Positions 28,401-42,875 are shown, counted from the stretch's first letter. The stretch: 64,000 bases of DNA from Theocolax elegans (GCA_026168455.1 CM047425.1:97095580-97159579); one strand, 5' to 3'. Notes: generated from the letters alone by a model not told the origin. Made by a program: numbers and translations.

Positions 28401-31400
28401 TAATTTAACTTATCAGGTTGGGTAATTTGTTTTAAATTTTAAATGTTAAATTGTTCAAGAATACTTACCGATACAGCTTTAATTTCAGCAAGTCTTTTGG
28501 TTATCTGCTTAAAATACTGCTCAGGTGTAATAGCTACTAAATCATTATACACGATTTTTCTGTAACAAAATATCACTCGTTTTATTTATTTTTGTTAATT
28601 CCTATTCACACGACGATCATGTAAATATATTAATATTAAAAATATATTTGAATGTGTAATAGATTACAAATTAGATTACAACAATTTACATTATGTAAAT
28701 AGATAATTAAATATATTCGTACAAATTTTTGTACACGAAATTTAAATACCCTCATGCGATATATAATAATAGTGCATACAAATTACAATAATTAACATGT
28801 ATAAATTTGATAGATAAATCTACAAAAGTTATAATTTATGAAGTATATAGCATTTACATTGCATATTCAAAAGCGATCTACTCGATATCACAGTCCTTTA
28901 CAACTTTATTTAAATGAACTTCTAAAATACCTGATAATAAAATGGAACTACTAGAATCTGATTTATTTGAAATAATTTTTTCAGTAATATTTTAATAGCA
29001 TGATTTACTTGATCAGTTAAAAAAATGTTTAAGCCGAAGTACAGTGTAAAATGGAACTACTAGAATCTGATTTACTTGAAATAATTTTTTCAGTAATATT
29101 TTAATAGCATGATTTACTTGATCAATTAAAAAAATGTTTAAGCCGATGTACAGTGGTTTGTTTATAGTTGAAAAACCAAGTATTGTACATAGAACATTGC
29201 AGGTAAAAATCACATCAAATTTTAAAACTTAAGCTGATTCATATGCAATAAATGTAAATAAAGTATGATGAGAAGTATAAGGTAAGAGTAAGTAACGTCG
29301 GTGCAAAAGTGAGAATAAAATATAGGTATATATAAGACAAGTAGTAATAGTGTAAGAAAAAGTGAAGTAAGATAATTACAAGAGATGAAATGCAGTTTGG
29401 ACGACGACGAAAAATGATTAGTCGATCAACAATATATAATGATGCTTTTGAAGAAAAAAATTAATGATAGACGCACCCAATCAACGTAATGAACGGTGCC
29501 GAATCTTCCCTCAAGCTGATCCCGCAGCAGCGTGAGCAACGGTTAATTAATTTACTTTTTGTACTTTGTTTTACACGAGTATATTTTTAAAGTTAATGTT
29601 TATTTAAGTGTAATAAATGTAAACAAAATATTTCCAATATATATTCCTCCAGATTAATGGTGTTATTTGTCGTAAAAAATTATCTTTCTACAATACAGAA
29701 TTCTCACATTCGTTTTTCATTTTGCTTATTATGTGAAAATATTATTTTTACTTTTTCTGTTGAATTTTATAATGCTATTATATTCTACGTAAGAAATTAT
29801 AATATTTGCGTAAAAAAAAGCGAATCGCGTAAAAAGAAAAAATAATGCTCTAAGTATCCCCGTTTATTATTTTAATAATAATATAAAAAAGCTTGTTATG
29901 CAGATTCCTTACCCAGTATGATGCAGTAGATCACAAAGATGGAAAAGTATGTCAACTTCCAGGGGTGTGATTTGAGACATCATCTGTGCAGAATGCAAGA
30001 ATTCCTCTAAAAGAATGAAAATTTTGTTTTAACCTTTAGATAAATTTATTTGTTACACTAAAAAATAATGTTATTTATCAATACTATTGAAAGAAGCATT
30101 TTGTAAATAATTGTAAAAAATTGTTTACCTTTTGTAACTTCTTGATTTCTGTGACCATTTGTCGCATTGAGGTAGATTCGCTTTATAAGCTCCATGTTGT
30201 TTAGCAAAGAATTAAAGGCCATGAAATACGGAAAGCTTACTTTTCTTCCAGTCTGCCCTATACTTATTGCCTAATAAGATATCAATATACACGTATATGT
30301 ATATATGTAAATATATATGCACGTATAAGAGATAACACTACGGTGTTAGATTTTTTAATATGTATATTGCACAATTTTTTAAAATAATCTAGTGCAATTA
30401 AACCCTTTTTTACCAATATCTATATTATAATTAAATGTTATAACTTGGTTTGCAATTAAAGTTAAAATAAATCGTTATATATTCTTGGAATACTAAAATA
30501 ATTTAACTTTTTATATCCATTATGATGTGTGTCAAAATATATATATAGTAAAACTGTAGCCTTTAAAATATATTATTCCAATTTAAACATATCAATATAC
30601 ATGTATATACGTTAAGTAAAAAGTAAAAAAGTAGTCTAAATATAATATAGGTAGGAAAGAGTTTGTATAAAAATAAAAGATAATAACGATCAAACTTACT
30701 GCCACAAGGTTATCCCTGACATCCTTGGTCAACAAGTGACTTTTGATACTGAGCATAATGTCTTGAAAATCTATTGCAGATATAAATCCAGAACCATCTT
30801 TGTCAAACTTTTTGAAGGCCTCTGTCGCGTATTCTTCGTGAAAGTCCTAAAATGTCATTGGAATAATGATCGTTACACATTTTATTCAATTATATTTTAC
30901 CTCATTAATCCTATAGTAGAAATGTAACCATAATTTGGCCAATTGTAGATGGTAAACGCCATATTTCACCAAATTTTAGTCAACAAATGGTAAGATTTTT
31001 ACCAGGGTTGTAATACGCGTATTATACTCACATGAAGAAATTGACTGAACTCTGCGTAACTGATTAATCGCTTTTTATCTTTGCCAAAGTATAATTTGAT
31101 AAAGCTACTTTCCATATTGAAGGGCATCCTCTGATTTAAGACAGTCTTACGCATCACCTCAGCGAACTCGTCTGAAAATAATAACGTTAAATTATTAATT
31201 AAATGACTATTATTTTAATTAATTGTACGTATACACATGGATGTACATACCAAATGTAACCATTCCATTTCCATTAGTGTCAAATAATTGGAACGCCGTC
31301 TTGTAAAGTGCATCTGGTACACATAAGAGCCCTTCGAAGGCTTGAAATTCGGCAAACGAAATGAGCCTGAACATATGTAATTAATAAAACATTAAAATGA

Positions 31401-34400
31401 TTTCTCTAAAACGTACTTATCATTTATTTTTTTAATCATATTAATTGTTATAATTTATCGTCAACTGAATAATTTTCTATGATCATTAGAATTTTGCTAT
31501 TAGCTTTTTTATAATAAGATAAATGTAAATATTTTCTTTACTTATCAAATACATTTTTGGTTTCTATTTGATTATTAAAAATAAAATTAATTAATTCTTT
31601 TAATTACCCATCTTTACTGGTATCAACGATTCCAGCGAGTAAGGCAACGGATTCGGGATTGTATTGCGCATCTGTGTAAAGGCCAAGGTAGCTTCGTACA
31701 AAGTCACTTGGGGTCATAAAACGCTCGCCATTCTTCTCCTGGGTGGCATACTGAAAATTCATTTTAATTATTTAGATTTTTACAACTCAAATCATGCATT
31801 TTTATATTAAATTAATATATAATTGAATTGAACAAATATCCATTTAAATTAAGTGAACTTTATTTAAAATAATTATTTATATCTACAAAATATTTATTTA
31901 CTTTAATTCAATATTTTAGCAAATATATATATGTAAAAAATATTTTATTAAAATTACTAAAAATAATTTATGTATAATAATATAAACATTTAAATTTGAG
32001 CAGTTTCAGAAAGCAGGTTCTAAAGTTTAAATCAAATAATATTCTATAATAATATAATCATTATAATACCTGATTAAAGATTTCATAGAGACGGTCACTG
32101 TTGGCGCGTTTCAAGTATCCGGGACCCTAAAATTAAAATTTTCATTAATAGAAGTAAGATGTATATAAATAATAATGAGGGACCTAATATATGAGATCTT
32201 TTCTACTAATAGCAATTATAGTTTTATTATTCTACACCTTTTAGGCTCAATATATCACAAAAAATTATGATATACTTATAATCGTAATATACTTAAATTA
32301 TTATCGGAAAACTATAATTATTTTAATGCGAGTGTTTGTATACGAGCTATAAGTAGGTAGGATATTCCTATGGATACACATTCAAATCTGTGTAACTGGG
32401 AATCTCGCAAATCGATGCGACATGCAACCAGGAAGCCCCTTAACCGGAATACAAACTTGACATTGACCTATAGCGACTGGGCTTGTTCGCTACGACTTGA
32501 TCTAGAAAATTTTCAATTCATTGTTTTGTGAAAGTTAAAAATAGATGAAAATTATGTAACTCTGTTATAGCGCTATTTAATTATAATGTTTAAAAAATAT
32601 ATAAAACAATAATAATAAAATGCAAACTAAAAATATAAAAAATTTACAAAATTTTCTAAAATATATAAATTAAATCAAGTTGACATTTATTATGGACAAA
32701 ATTATTAAATTTTCATAATAATATTTATTGAAAAATATTATATAATAGTATAAATTTGAATAAACAAATTACTGACTAGGTGCAGGTTTTATTGCTAACT
32801 AATATTGTTTTGTCTTAAGGTATATATCTAGCATCTACAACAAGAGGCCCAAACACTAGGTCTATAAATAAAATAATTTCCCACACTATAAAGTGTGCTC
32901 ACATATAAATATATGTTTATTATTCTATAAGGTCTATTGTGCGTTATATATAGTACATAAACAAAGTAGTGCTTGACCTCGTTCAATGGCAAAAAGTATA
33001 AAATAGGTGAAAACTAACAAATTTTGAATACCTAATAAGTACAAATATTGCATAAAAATATAAAAAAGAAAGAAAAAAGAAAAAACATTAAAAAAAAATG
33101 TGCGAAAGGAAAAGGAAGAGGGTCGTCGATCGTCACGCGGTGAGCACGTGGATAATGTATATATATATAGGTATAATACGAGCTGGCGCTCGAGAGAGTA
33201 TATATACCGTTAAGAAACGATATCTCTATATCCACGCGCTCTCGATGCTGGATGGAACACCAGTACATAAGTATATTACAAGTGGTGTGGGTAAGTTTTT
33301 AGACGATGTAGCTATATAGTCACCGATAGGCATACATTCACGCACACGCAATACTTAAAAAGTTTTCGCGCGCGTATTACCTATCATCAGAGCACGCGGT
33401 CGTGCGTAATCTCTCTCTCAACCGAGAAGCCACAAGAAAACATCTAGCCCGAGCAAACATCTCGATAGCCTTCTCTATATATCTTACACACGTGTATCGA
33501 TCATTCTCGTTTTTGAGCATTTTCTATAGTTTTTTTTTCGCTCTCGCTATTCTCACGTGTTCTCTTTCGTTTCGTATTAAACACAACCAGCGTATGTAAA
33601 ATTTACATGAACAATTACTCCGATTCCGGATAAACGAATGTATACTTGACTATGAAAACAATAAAGTAATTTAATTATATTTAACATATATCTAATTTGA
33701 AATTTAAAATATATTAATGAGGTTATAATAATTTTAATTTAATTGAGTCAGTTTATTCGATCGAATGGAACTCGCACTGGATTATCAATAATAACGGCGA
33801 GTGATGCAATTCTGAACATTCAAAAAAATATAGACATATATCTTATCGTTATTTTACAAACTTATATTTTCTCTGACGTAAATGTCGTGGCTAAAGATTC
33901 GATTAAAGAAAAAATATAATGCACTACTTATATGTTATACGACTTTGAGAGAAATGAAAAAAGTGTACTTATAATCTTTAAAATTGATCTATAAACCAAG
34001 ACAGACCTATGTTACATGAATTTAATTACCTGTTAATTTAATTAACTTTGACCCACTATCGCTGTCACAGTTTACTGTTACATTTTTAACGAATTTTATT
34101 TGATTTTATTACTTATTCTATACACATTATTAGTATTAGTAAATTGAAAATTTACTTCTTTGCATCGAATAGTGTTTAAAGTGCAATAATAAAAACTACA
34201 GAACAAAAAGTGGTAAAACAATGGAAGTTTATGTATAAAAATAGTTATCTACTGTACGCGATCCTTACTATTATTTTATACACGTTTATAAACTAAGACG
34301 CAAATTGAAGTTAAAAACTTTCATACGCTCATGCATTCCATCGTTTAAAAAGATAACTTAAAAATAAAAATAAAATATATATTTTTTTCTTAAGTAGCAG

Positions 34401-36153
34401 AAAAAGTTTATCGTTGCCGTTAAAAGCACGCCCATAAACTATTTTTAAAGTCATAATTGTCCTATATGAATGATACTACGATATGTTGTAAAAACCGAGC
34501 GATTCAAGTGGCATTGACCATCAAACTAATTATTACGATATTAACCTACTCGTATATACCTGAACAGATAAGCCTTAGTTTGAGGTAATTATGTACGTGA
34601 CACTCCCGATAAGAAAAAAATATTCTAAACACGATATAATCACTACGAGGTTACAGATTGCAAGGTTATACAGTTCTCACAGATATGGAAAATTTGAAAA
34701 ACACAAAAGAAAAATTTCGAAAATATAAAAACTACTACGATTTTGACTATATAAAGATTCTTCTAGTTTACCGGTGTCTTTCCGTACTTTTGAATAGGGC
34801 ATTCTTGTTCTCCGATTGTTGGATCCTAGTTTAGCTGTCCTCACCAGTCAAATGAAGTTAACGTAATAGATGATTAATTTAATGGAATTCACTATTCCCT
34901 TTCTCTCATGTACGTGGACGTAGGAATAAGAAACGATTTGGATTTCCAAAAAAGTTTATACTTTCGGCGAGAACAAGTGCGGAAGCTGCAGATCCAAAAG
35001 AAACGGCGTCGCGATCGTCGCGAACGTACTGACTAGGGCAGGATTGAAGACGTAAGCATTTTCGGACATTTGCGATATCAGCTCCAGTCGGCTGACTCTC
35101 TCTCTCTCTCTCTCCCCACCTACGCAACGACTTACGACGCTTCAAAAATTACGTGTCGTGCGTTCGCTTGTCTGATCTCCTCTATCCAAGTTTAAAAGAC
35201 ACGCACACGGATACAAATTTCATGGGGTCTTTATAATTTTCAATCGTATTGCATTTGTTAAATTATACGATATAGAAGTAGAAATATATCTTGCTCAACT
35301 GGTGAATTCGTTATAGACGTATTAAATTTCATGTTATAGAAAATGTGTATCTATATTCCACTTTACAGCTGGCCGCAGCATGCAAATATTGAGTTACAGT
35401 TTTATACCTACAACATTTCGAACAAAAAAAATTTTGCAGAGCAAAAGGTAAAAATATTAAGAATGTTACCGCTAGAAGGAATAAGCTGCATTTAAAAAAT
35501 AAATACCCGCAGGTTACCTTTCAAAAAATAGAATTTATTAAATTGCCGTTACTGATTTAATTAACTTGTTTTTTTTTTCTTATTTTTTAACGTAGGTAAT
35601 GAGCCTCGCGTCATCTTACATTGATTGTTATACTGTTTTTTACATCGTCAAACATACGATAATAAAAATATTAATTATTTATATCGTCTTCGAATTAAAG
35701 TACAACTAAACTTAACGAAATATTTAACACACAGAGATTTAAAAATTACATTTTTCGAAAAATGGACACATGCAAGACTGATAAGAACTATATTTTTATG
35801 CGACAAAAAGATTTAAAAATATTATACATTTATATATCTCTATTAATAAAATAAAATGGTTAGCAAAATTAATTGTATAATTTGTAAAGCTTTTAAGACA
35901 CAATAATATTTTTTGTAATCGCTATTTGTGACTGAAGAAAAAAAAATTCTTGTAACAATTTATAATACATATTGTTAACTATATAAGATATAGAGCCAAG
36001 TTGAACAAAAAGTTGTAATGAAAAATAATCAGACTAGATCTATATGTTGAGATTGACAATCTTATCGAATAATGTAATTTAAGTCGAGTGCAGTGGCGTG
36101 CTCATTGAGAAGTTTGAATTTACTCTCTCTTTCCCTCTCGCTCGTTTTCGCTC

Positions 36154-36198
<45 letters not shown>

Positions 36199-37843
36199 TT
36201 GTCTCATCTGCTCACTTTATTCCGCGCGCGCAAAATCGAATAACAGTTAAGGCAAATGACGTTCGTTAATTTAATGTCTTTAAGCTTGTAAAGTTATAAT
36301 TCATCGCTTATTAATGTCGAATAGAATTTAACTAATTGAAAATTATAGTGTATATAGATATTTTGCGCAGTGGAAATATAGGATGGTATGTACACATTTA
36401 TATAACATAAATGCTGAGGGAGATTTGCTTAATTCGCTTGTGTCACTCGCGGCGAGGTCCACGACCTTCCTATGTCCCCTCGATACGTTAGTCCTCAATA
36501 AGCAACAGGAAGTTTTACAGTAAAATGTCACTCTCGCGTGCAGCTGAAAAACTAATCAACAATAGACATGTATATTATCTTTTTTTTTAAATATAGCTTA
36601 ACTAACGAAGCTTTCTTTTTCGTTTACTTGCCAAACTATTATTAAGATGTAATGCACGCAGAACGAAGAATATACGAACATTTTCCTATTAATCGACTAT
36701 CTCCTCATTAAGATTCAAAATTTTAACCTTTCACATCGTACAGACAGTTGCTATCGTATCAATTGTTGCAGCTTTATTGAAATTTAATAATTTATATAGA
36801 TATATTTGTCAGTTCGAAAATGATAAAATAATAACGTACCTAGATCGCTCGTAATTATTATCACATCTTTTGTTTGTCTACATATTTCGCCGATACGTCT
36901 AAAAAAATGAAACTGATGTTGATAACAAACACGTCGAGATTGGGTAATCAACAGGGCAAAGTGATAACGTGCTTTGCGGGGTGCTTCGACCAAAATATCG
37001 CAGAACCGACATACATTGCGCACACGCAATACCACGCCGAGGAATTTTCCATGTAAATATTGTTTTGAACTATAGGTGAATTGAAATTACCGTTTATTTA
37101 GTAGCATAATAGAGTTGTATCGTTTTTAACATAATTACATTATAAAAAGAGTAAACAACACTGGCTTACAAATGACATACTTGTTTTCGAATCTTTATTT
37201 CGAGTATTCGATTAATTATGACTGTTTTCGTGATAATAAAACATACAAAATGCGACGTCAAAATAAAAAAATAATAGAATGTAAAATACTTTGAGGCATG
37301 CTGTGATGAGACGCCCGTTGTATATAAAAAAAAATGTTGTTGAAAATTCCGCAATAAGTATATAGATTGAAAATGGGCACAATTCCAAAAAGAATAATTC
37401 CTGCCTCGTGCACCGACGTACTTAAACGTCGATATTTTTATAATTGAAATCATGTTTGATCACAATTATTGAAACGTGGTAACTATCGCGTGATAAAATC
37501 AAGCATGCAAAGCAAATAAATGTAAATACTATATTGTATAATTATTTAATGTCATTGCAGATAAAGTAAAGGTAACATTTATATATATTATATCTTGGAA
37601 TCGATTAATTTCTTTTCACTATGTTTCTAAACGTAATGATGACATGTCTGATTCGTTGAAAAAAAAAACTGCGAACGTACAATGTATAACGTTAGCAATT
37701 TCATGTACCGATATTAGTGTACATTTATTAAAATGACATAAAATGATAAACAATTGTGAAAAAAAAGGCGATGAAAAAAAAACTAATAACACGTAGAATA
37801 TATTATAATATAATCTTACAGGGCCGAAAAGTCCAAAAAACAT
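25499..37843 (-). CDS. aralar1: mitochondrial aspartate/glutamate carrier Aralar (SLC25A12/13 family), 672 aa
   Basis: Exons in transcript order: 37820-37843 (inferred), 32070-32126, 31608-31750, 31251-31366, 31032-31171, 30700-30846, 30129-30270, 29913-30006, 28469-28559, 28292-28367, 28086-28204, 27558-27869, 27271-27465, 27069-27171, 25836-25926, 25499-25667. All phases agree and sum to 2019 nt. The N-terminal half is a regulatory EF-hand domain ([10 protein letters not shown] near residue 104, [10 protein letters not shown] near 175). The C-terminal half is a six-helix carrier domain with three signatures: [21 protein letters not shown] and [11 protein letters not shown]. The tail reads NPDHIGGYQ...FGLYLPRF as in animal Aralar/citrin. 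Family role: calcium-activated exchange of mitochondrial aspartate for cytosolic glutamate plus a proton across the inner membrane, supporting the malate-aspartate shuttle. Length matches the family (about 675 aa). Everything from 32,126 down is firm; the first exon is the weak point. Confidence 0.93.
26132..26380 (+). other. Aralar intron content, no gene
   Basis: This open frame lies inside the Aralar intron 25,927-27,068, on the opposite strand. No family, splice signals or promoter support it, and the rest of that intron is AT-rich without features. Confidence 0.5.
28938..29155. repeat. 109-bp tandem duplication in an Aralar intron
   Basis: 28,938-29,046 is repeated directly at 29,047-29,155 with three or four single-base differences (for example GCCGAAGTAC versus GCCGATGTAC). 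The two units abut without a spacer. It sits in the 1.35-kb intron between exons 28469-28559 and 29913-30006. High identity indicates a recent local duplication. Confidence 0.9.
32127..37819 (-). other. large 5' intron of Aralar (5.7 kb, inferred)
   Basis: AT-rich with no other gene recognised. It includes GC-richer islands at about 33,090-33,560 and 34,900-35,170 and a (CT)n tract at 36,162-36,195. The island near 35,100 has a donor-like GTC/gtaagtcg on the minus strand and could be an alternative 5' leader exon, but this is speculative. It is a single intron only if the first coding exon at 37,820-37,843 is right. Confidence 0.45.
36162..36195. repeat. (CT)n microsatellite
   Basis: Uninterrupted CT dinucleotide run preceded by a longer interrupted pyrimidine tract from about 36,122. 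On the minus strand, the Aralar sense strand, this is a GA tract, a motif used by GAGA-type factors in insects; function is not shown. Confidence 0.9.
37820..37843 (-). CDS. aralar1: candidate first coding exon of Aralar (8 codons)
   Basis: ATG at 37,841-37,843 followed by seven codons (MFFGLFGP) and then a donor (CCT/gtaaga). It ends at a codon boundary, exactly what exon 32070-32126 (GPGYLKRA...) needs. An in-frame stop lies upstream, so this ATG would be the true start. With it the protein is 672 aa, typical of the family. No other phase-0 ATG exon of equal quality was found between 32 and 43 kb, but alternative 5' exons are likely and not excluded. Confidence 0.45.
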
Positions 37844-40800
37844 GTCGAAAGTGTGTTTGGTAGTCTAATCAAGAGCGTTTTAGGACCAGTAGTCGAAAGA
37901 ACCGAAACAATGAAGAATGAAGAATCATAACTTCTGGTGGATGAGCTAACGAATTAAGCACCGAGTAGATGTAAATATTGCGACGACAATGCGCTCTCGC
38001 TCTTATTTTAGTCGCGTCAAGGACCGTCTATAATTGCACCGTGCGCAATATTACGCGCGGCTTGCCGATGCTAGTACAACGAAAAATACTGTATATGTAC
38101 TTATTATCGGTATGTATACCTATATGTATACGCCTATACGTAGATGTATATTCACAGATCATCGTATTATGCGCGAGTCCCTCTAGGAAACCCGTTGTAA
38201 TATGCCCATCTATTCCATACACACGTATGTGCCAAGTTAATTAGACGAGTGAGGACTGTTATTAAAGCGTTCCTTGCTTAACTCGTGGTTCTTCGTATTT
38301 TCTTACCGGCTTTCCTTTGACTTCGAGCTATTTTATACAGAGATACTATTTCGCTCCTTCGCTATTTTCAATTATGTTCAGATATACCTTACCCATATGT
38401 AATCTTCATTCATTAGGTTTTTCCTAGATTTTATTATTTTTCATATTGTTAGAAAATCGCTCGTGTTTAATCGGAAATCCATTTTTTTCTACTTTGTTTT
38501 AATGCGCGCTTATATACGCTCGCATACCTAAGTCGAAAGCTTTCATTAAATTGTTATTATAAGTAGTTCATTGCCTTTTTTCTTTAAAATATTATTACAC
38601 ACATAAAACGATAATAAAATTAATATTGTCTAAACTTAAGATTCTATATTAAACAAATTTTATGGAAATCGATGAAAATCGGTAAATATATTATTTGAAG
38701 ATAAGTCCATCAGTAAATGATAGTTTGTTAATTTAAATAATCAGTTTAATGCAGTTTATTTCTATAATAAAGAGTGTTCATGCGATTTCAATAACGCGTT
38801 CAATTTTTCAAACGAAAATGTCATATTTTGTGATTTTTTTATAAAATATCTAACCGTAACCTGTTTATATAAAATATATACGGTCCCAAGTAATACCTAC
38901 GTAATACTCTATTTCGTATATTAAAAACAAACACCTACTTTTTAACTCTACAAATAATATATTTATTCGAATGCCAGCATGGAACTAAACAAAACCTTCG
39001 ATACGTTAAATATTATTTTCTGAATTATCGACTAATTTACGGAATTTAATATTTGTAAACTGTTAAATCCATATATACGTATTTAAATTAAGAAATATGT
39101 AACAGGTAATTACATAACAATAAGTTAAAAAGTCCCATATTATTTGATGTTACGATATTATGATTCATCGTAAAGGTAATACAAATATAGATATACAAGT
39201 ATATATACCGTGAAGTCTTGTTTGTCGAAACTCAAAAGTCACGTAGGCATCACGAGAACACTAGAGATTTATTTACACGTGAGTATCCTCTCGGTACACA
39301 CAAAGACGATGCGATAAAGACGCGCGGGCGCGCAATTCAATTCTCCTTCCCGTTGTTGATTTGAACGAATTAAACGGAGCAACTTCTTTGGAGCTAAATA
39401 ATCGGACCCACATATATGTATATATATATATATACACCTGGCAATAATAATCTAATGGAACCAAAGGCTAATGTTGACCGGTTTACGCTAAAAATACATT
39501 TTCTTAGGCATCAGAATAATCTGTATGCTCCAAAAACTAATTTTGGAGCAGACGATCTAAATTTCTCGACTACCCTCGGTTACACCTTGCATTTCAATGA
39601 TATTTTCAATACTTCGATTCAGTTAAACTCTTCGACTGTCACAACAGCAAATACCGATGTACATCTTGAGATTAAATGTACTCTTATCAACCTGATACAT
39701 TTAGATATGGAGATTATATAGATAATATTGATTAATAACGCAGAAAAAGAGAGAGCGCGTGATAGAGTGAGAGAAAGAGAGAGAGAGATGGAAGTATATA
39801 GGGAGAAAAAGATGAATTAAAAAGTTGGATTCCTCATCATCGATCGTTCCGAAATCCGCTCATCGAATCAGCCCATATCATATTATAAGTTATAAGTTTA
39901 CTGAAAACGAAGCCACGTTTTTCCAGGCGGTCGAAATCGATAAAATTCCTCGCAGCTATGTAGACTCGGCGCGTATACGTACAACCCTATATTTATGTGT
40001 ATATATATATACATGCAGCGTATCCCTGTCGCGGCGGCAACTTCCTTCTCTCTTTCACATCACGCGATGTGGGCGGCATTGTATATACGTCTATATCTAT
40101 ATCTATACGTATATACGCATGGTTCTTTCACTCATCACACAGAGAGACACACTTTATAACAAAGATAAACACAATCGCTGTGAACCAAGGTCCATCAAAA
40201 GGAATCGAGAGGATCTAATCCTCCCTCTATGTATCTATATATACCCGAAGACACGCACCTCTTGACTGGTCGCGCCGACAACGACGATCAGGTCCCTCAA
40301 CATTCCCAGGTACGTATTTCCTTGTACACGCTCCTCGTCTTCCGTGCTCGCGATAACCAGTGTCGATATCCTCGCTATCCTCTCCCTATATGTATATATT
40401 TACGGGTCTGTGTATATACGTGTATGCGCGTGTGTGTACGTTGACGAACGAAGAAACCTATAACAGCTAGGATTCGGGGTGTCAGGGTATATGTACGCGC
40501 TCTCGGAGCTGGAAAATTGGCAGGTGTTACGTCTCGACAGCCTACTATGTAGAGAGAGTCCGATGAGAGCAAGACCGCGAAGTAAACTGAGAAACTCGAG
40601 CTGCGATTCGCGAGCTCGATCCAGCGAGCTTCACTCCCGGAAGGTCTAGTCGCGCGACGACGCGCGACGCACGAGCTCGTGCTGCTGCGCGAACCGTACC
40701 GACTCTTCCTCTCCTCGACTTCCGCACCCATCCGGTCTCTGACGTGTGCGTCTCTATACGTACACTACTCATACACACACACAGAGACACATGGGACACG

Positions 40801-42840
40801 GCACGTGCGCTAAACGTCCTACATCGGTGTACCGTGTATACCCATTCTATGTCACAAATCTTCTAATTCAAATACCCTCTTGGCGGACCTGTACCTCCGT
40901 TTTTTTGTTCCTCTGGTTATAAGCTCCAGGCTATGTACCAAAGTACCTCCGTTTGTCAGCATTGATAATAACTTTGTCTGTTTTTTTTTGAGATTCAAAC
41001 AAGTACTCTTAGTTGATTCACAAATTCGTGCATATATCTTTACGTCCTTTCAATAGATTACATATAGTTATTCTTAATAAATTACTTTCTCGAAATAACC
41101 AAAAATAGATTAAAGAATATATTTGCATTTGTAATCATTTTTTTTAATCTACAAATTCTATTATAATTTTAATTATTAAATGTATTTATGGTCTATGTAA
41201 TCGTATAAACGATTACAAATTGTAATTTTGAATTTGATGTATCAATTTTTAAAAACTTTTTTCAAAGCATTATAATTAATAAAGTGCACGATTTAAATAA
41301 CTACAAATCCTATATAGCAAATGAAAATTAAACAATTGGTATAAGGTACATTAAAATTCCAATGAAATAAAGTATTGTAATTATATGATAAGATAACCGT
41401 GATTGAATTAGAAAATTTTATTGAAATGCAATTTTACAGAAAACAGAAAATTATTTATTATTTATTAAACGTGGAATTCAATTTATCGAAAAAAACGTTT
41501 TGTAACGGTATTGTGTGAATTTTTTTTATTGATAAATGATCGAGATTTTTGGGCAGTCGTCAATCATTGTTTTACAACTATAAATTACCGACCAAAAATA
41601 GTTATTTACGTATAATCAATTAATTAATAATTATTTCGTAAAAGTCTCTCTGTTACGCTATTTTATTTGGTTTGAACAGTATTTGTAATCTTTTTCAGGT
41701 TTTTTTTATAATTAGGTATTAAAATTTTTGGGATTTTCTAGATAGATCTCTGTAATATAGGTATCACATCCCCTTATTCTAAGTTGACCTCTATTTCGCA
41801 ATGTTATTATTATTATTTATCTTTATACGTTACATTGTTAAATAATAACTTTGTAACAAACTATTCAATTTTTTTTAAATAAGAGTCCCTAAGAAATTTT
41901 ACTTGATTTGACAGGTCGGAGATTACAAAAACAAAGTATATAGCGTTAAGCTGACAGTTGTATTATGCGTATATATATACGTAAGTGCGTATTTGCCGGT
42001 GTATCGGTTGACTTTTAATCATCAAGTGATGTGATACTATCAGAGTCTTTCGTCACATCGGTGATCGTGTACTTCGTGGTACGTACATTGTCCGATGTCC
42101 ACTTGTCAGAGTCGTCTTTGTCGGTCTATAATCTACATACTTATAGGTATAATATGTAAACCGCGCACCAGCACCGCGCACGTTGACGCATGTCAATTGC
42201 CATTTGCCATCCCATACTTCTAAAGGATATTAATCTATATAGATATACAATAGCTATAGTTGCATCTCTGCACTCGAACCTCCAACACACCATCAACGTT
42301 ATATCTTTATCATTTATTGTTTAACGCCGTGATGTCACCGTGTTCTCGGAGCATTATGTTATTTTTACGCGCAGCTTCTTGGGAACTTTAACACATACCG
42401 CACTCGTAAGTAAGTACTAAATAATGAAATGAAACCCGACGTTTTTCTTACTTTTATCGTTTCAGTATACCTTTAATCTACCTATAGCTTATCGTTAAAA
42501 GTACTTTTACTTACAAGACATTAATTTAAATAAAATGGTTTGCTTATACATTCTAACCGTTAACGTCTAACAACTTGTTCAGCCAAGTGTAACTAAAAAT
42601 TCTTACCGGTGAACGTAATAAAATACAATTTCAAATCTTCATTTTTCGAAGACTAAACTGTCTGCAGTTGCAGCATTATCAAATTTATTGTCAAAAACCG
42701 ATATTCTCACATTAGTCATATAAGACATATTAGTCACAATGTCACAAACTAAAATACAAGTACACCTAAACCTACAACTACAAATATCTACTACTTGTAT
42801 ATATAGAGAGACAAAAGACAATATCTTGATCTTGCAAGAA
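37844..42840. other. Aralar upstream / divergent intergenic region
   Basis: No supported gene. Contains a (TA)n tract near 39,415-39,434 and a (GA)n tract near 39,770-39,787. A CpG-rich block at about 40,450-40,800 looks like a promoter or 5' exon island. A second GC-richer block lies near 41,960-42,200. ORFs of 60-146 codons in this stretch lie in low-complexity TATA/GTGT-rich sequence and overlap each other on both strands, so none is treated as real. Confidence 0.5.
40450..40800. promoter_or_regulatory. CpG-rich island, possible Aralar promoter or 5' exon
   Basis: The most GC- and CpG-rich stretch of the window (CGCGCGACGACGCGCGACG near 40,650-40,675) in an otherwise AT-rich neighbourhood, upstream of Aralar on its strand. 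Insect 5' exons and broad promoters often look like this. No TATA or definite initiator was assigned and the direction is unknown. Confidence 0.35.
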
Positions 42841-42848
42841 GCACGTTT

Positions 42849-42875
42849 TGCGCATGCGCGTACACTTATCCATTG
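42849..42875. promoter_or_regulatory. NRF-1-like palindrome with nearby inverted CCAAT box
   Basis: TGCGCATGCGCG at 42,849-42,860 matches the palindromic NRF-1 (Drosophila EWG) consensus, and ATTGG (inverted CCAAT) follows at about 42,872. Such pairs mark housekeeping promoters in animals. It lies 120 bases left of the P element, upstream of Sec24 (+) and Aralar (-), so it may serve either or both. Confidence 0.45.

Noticed and set aside
34906..35145. 79-codon minus-strand frame as the first Aralar exon
   Set aside because: It does not end at a phase-0 donor and derives partly from a (CT)n tract; at best the area is a 5' leader island.
39825..40265. 146-codon open frame on the plus strand
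   Set aside because: It runs through TATA/GTGT low-complexity sequence rich in Ile-Tyr repeats, overlaps frames in other phases and strands, and has no recognisable domain.
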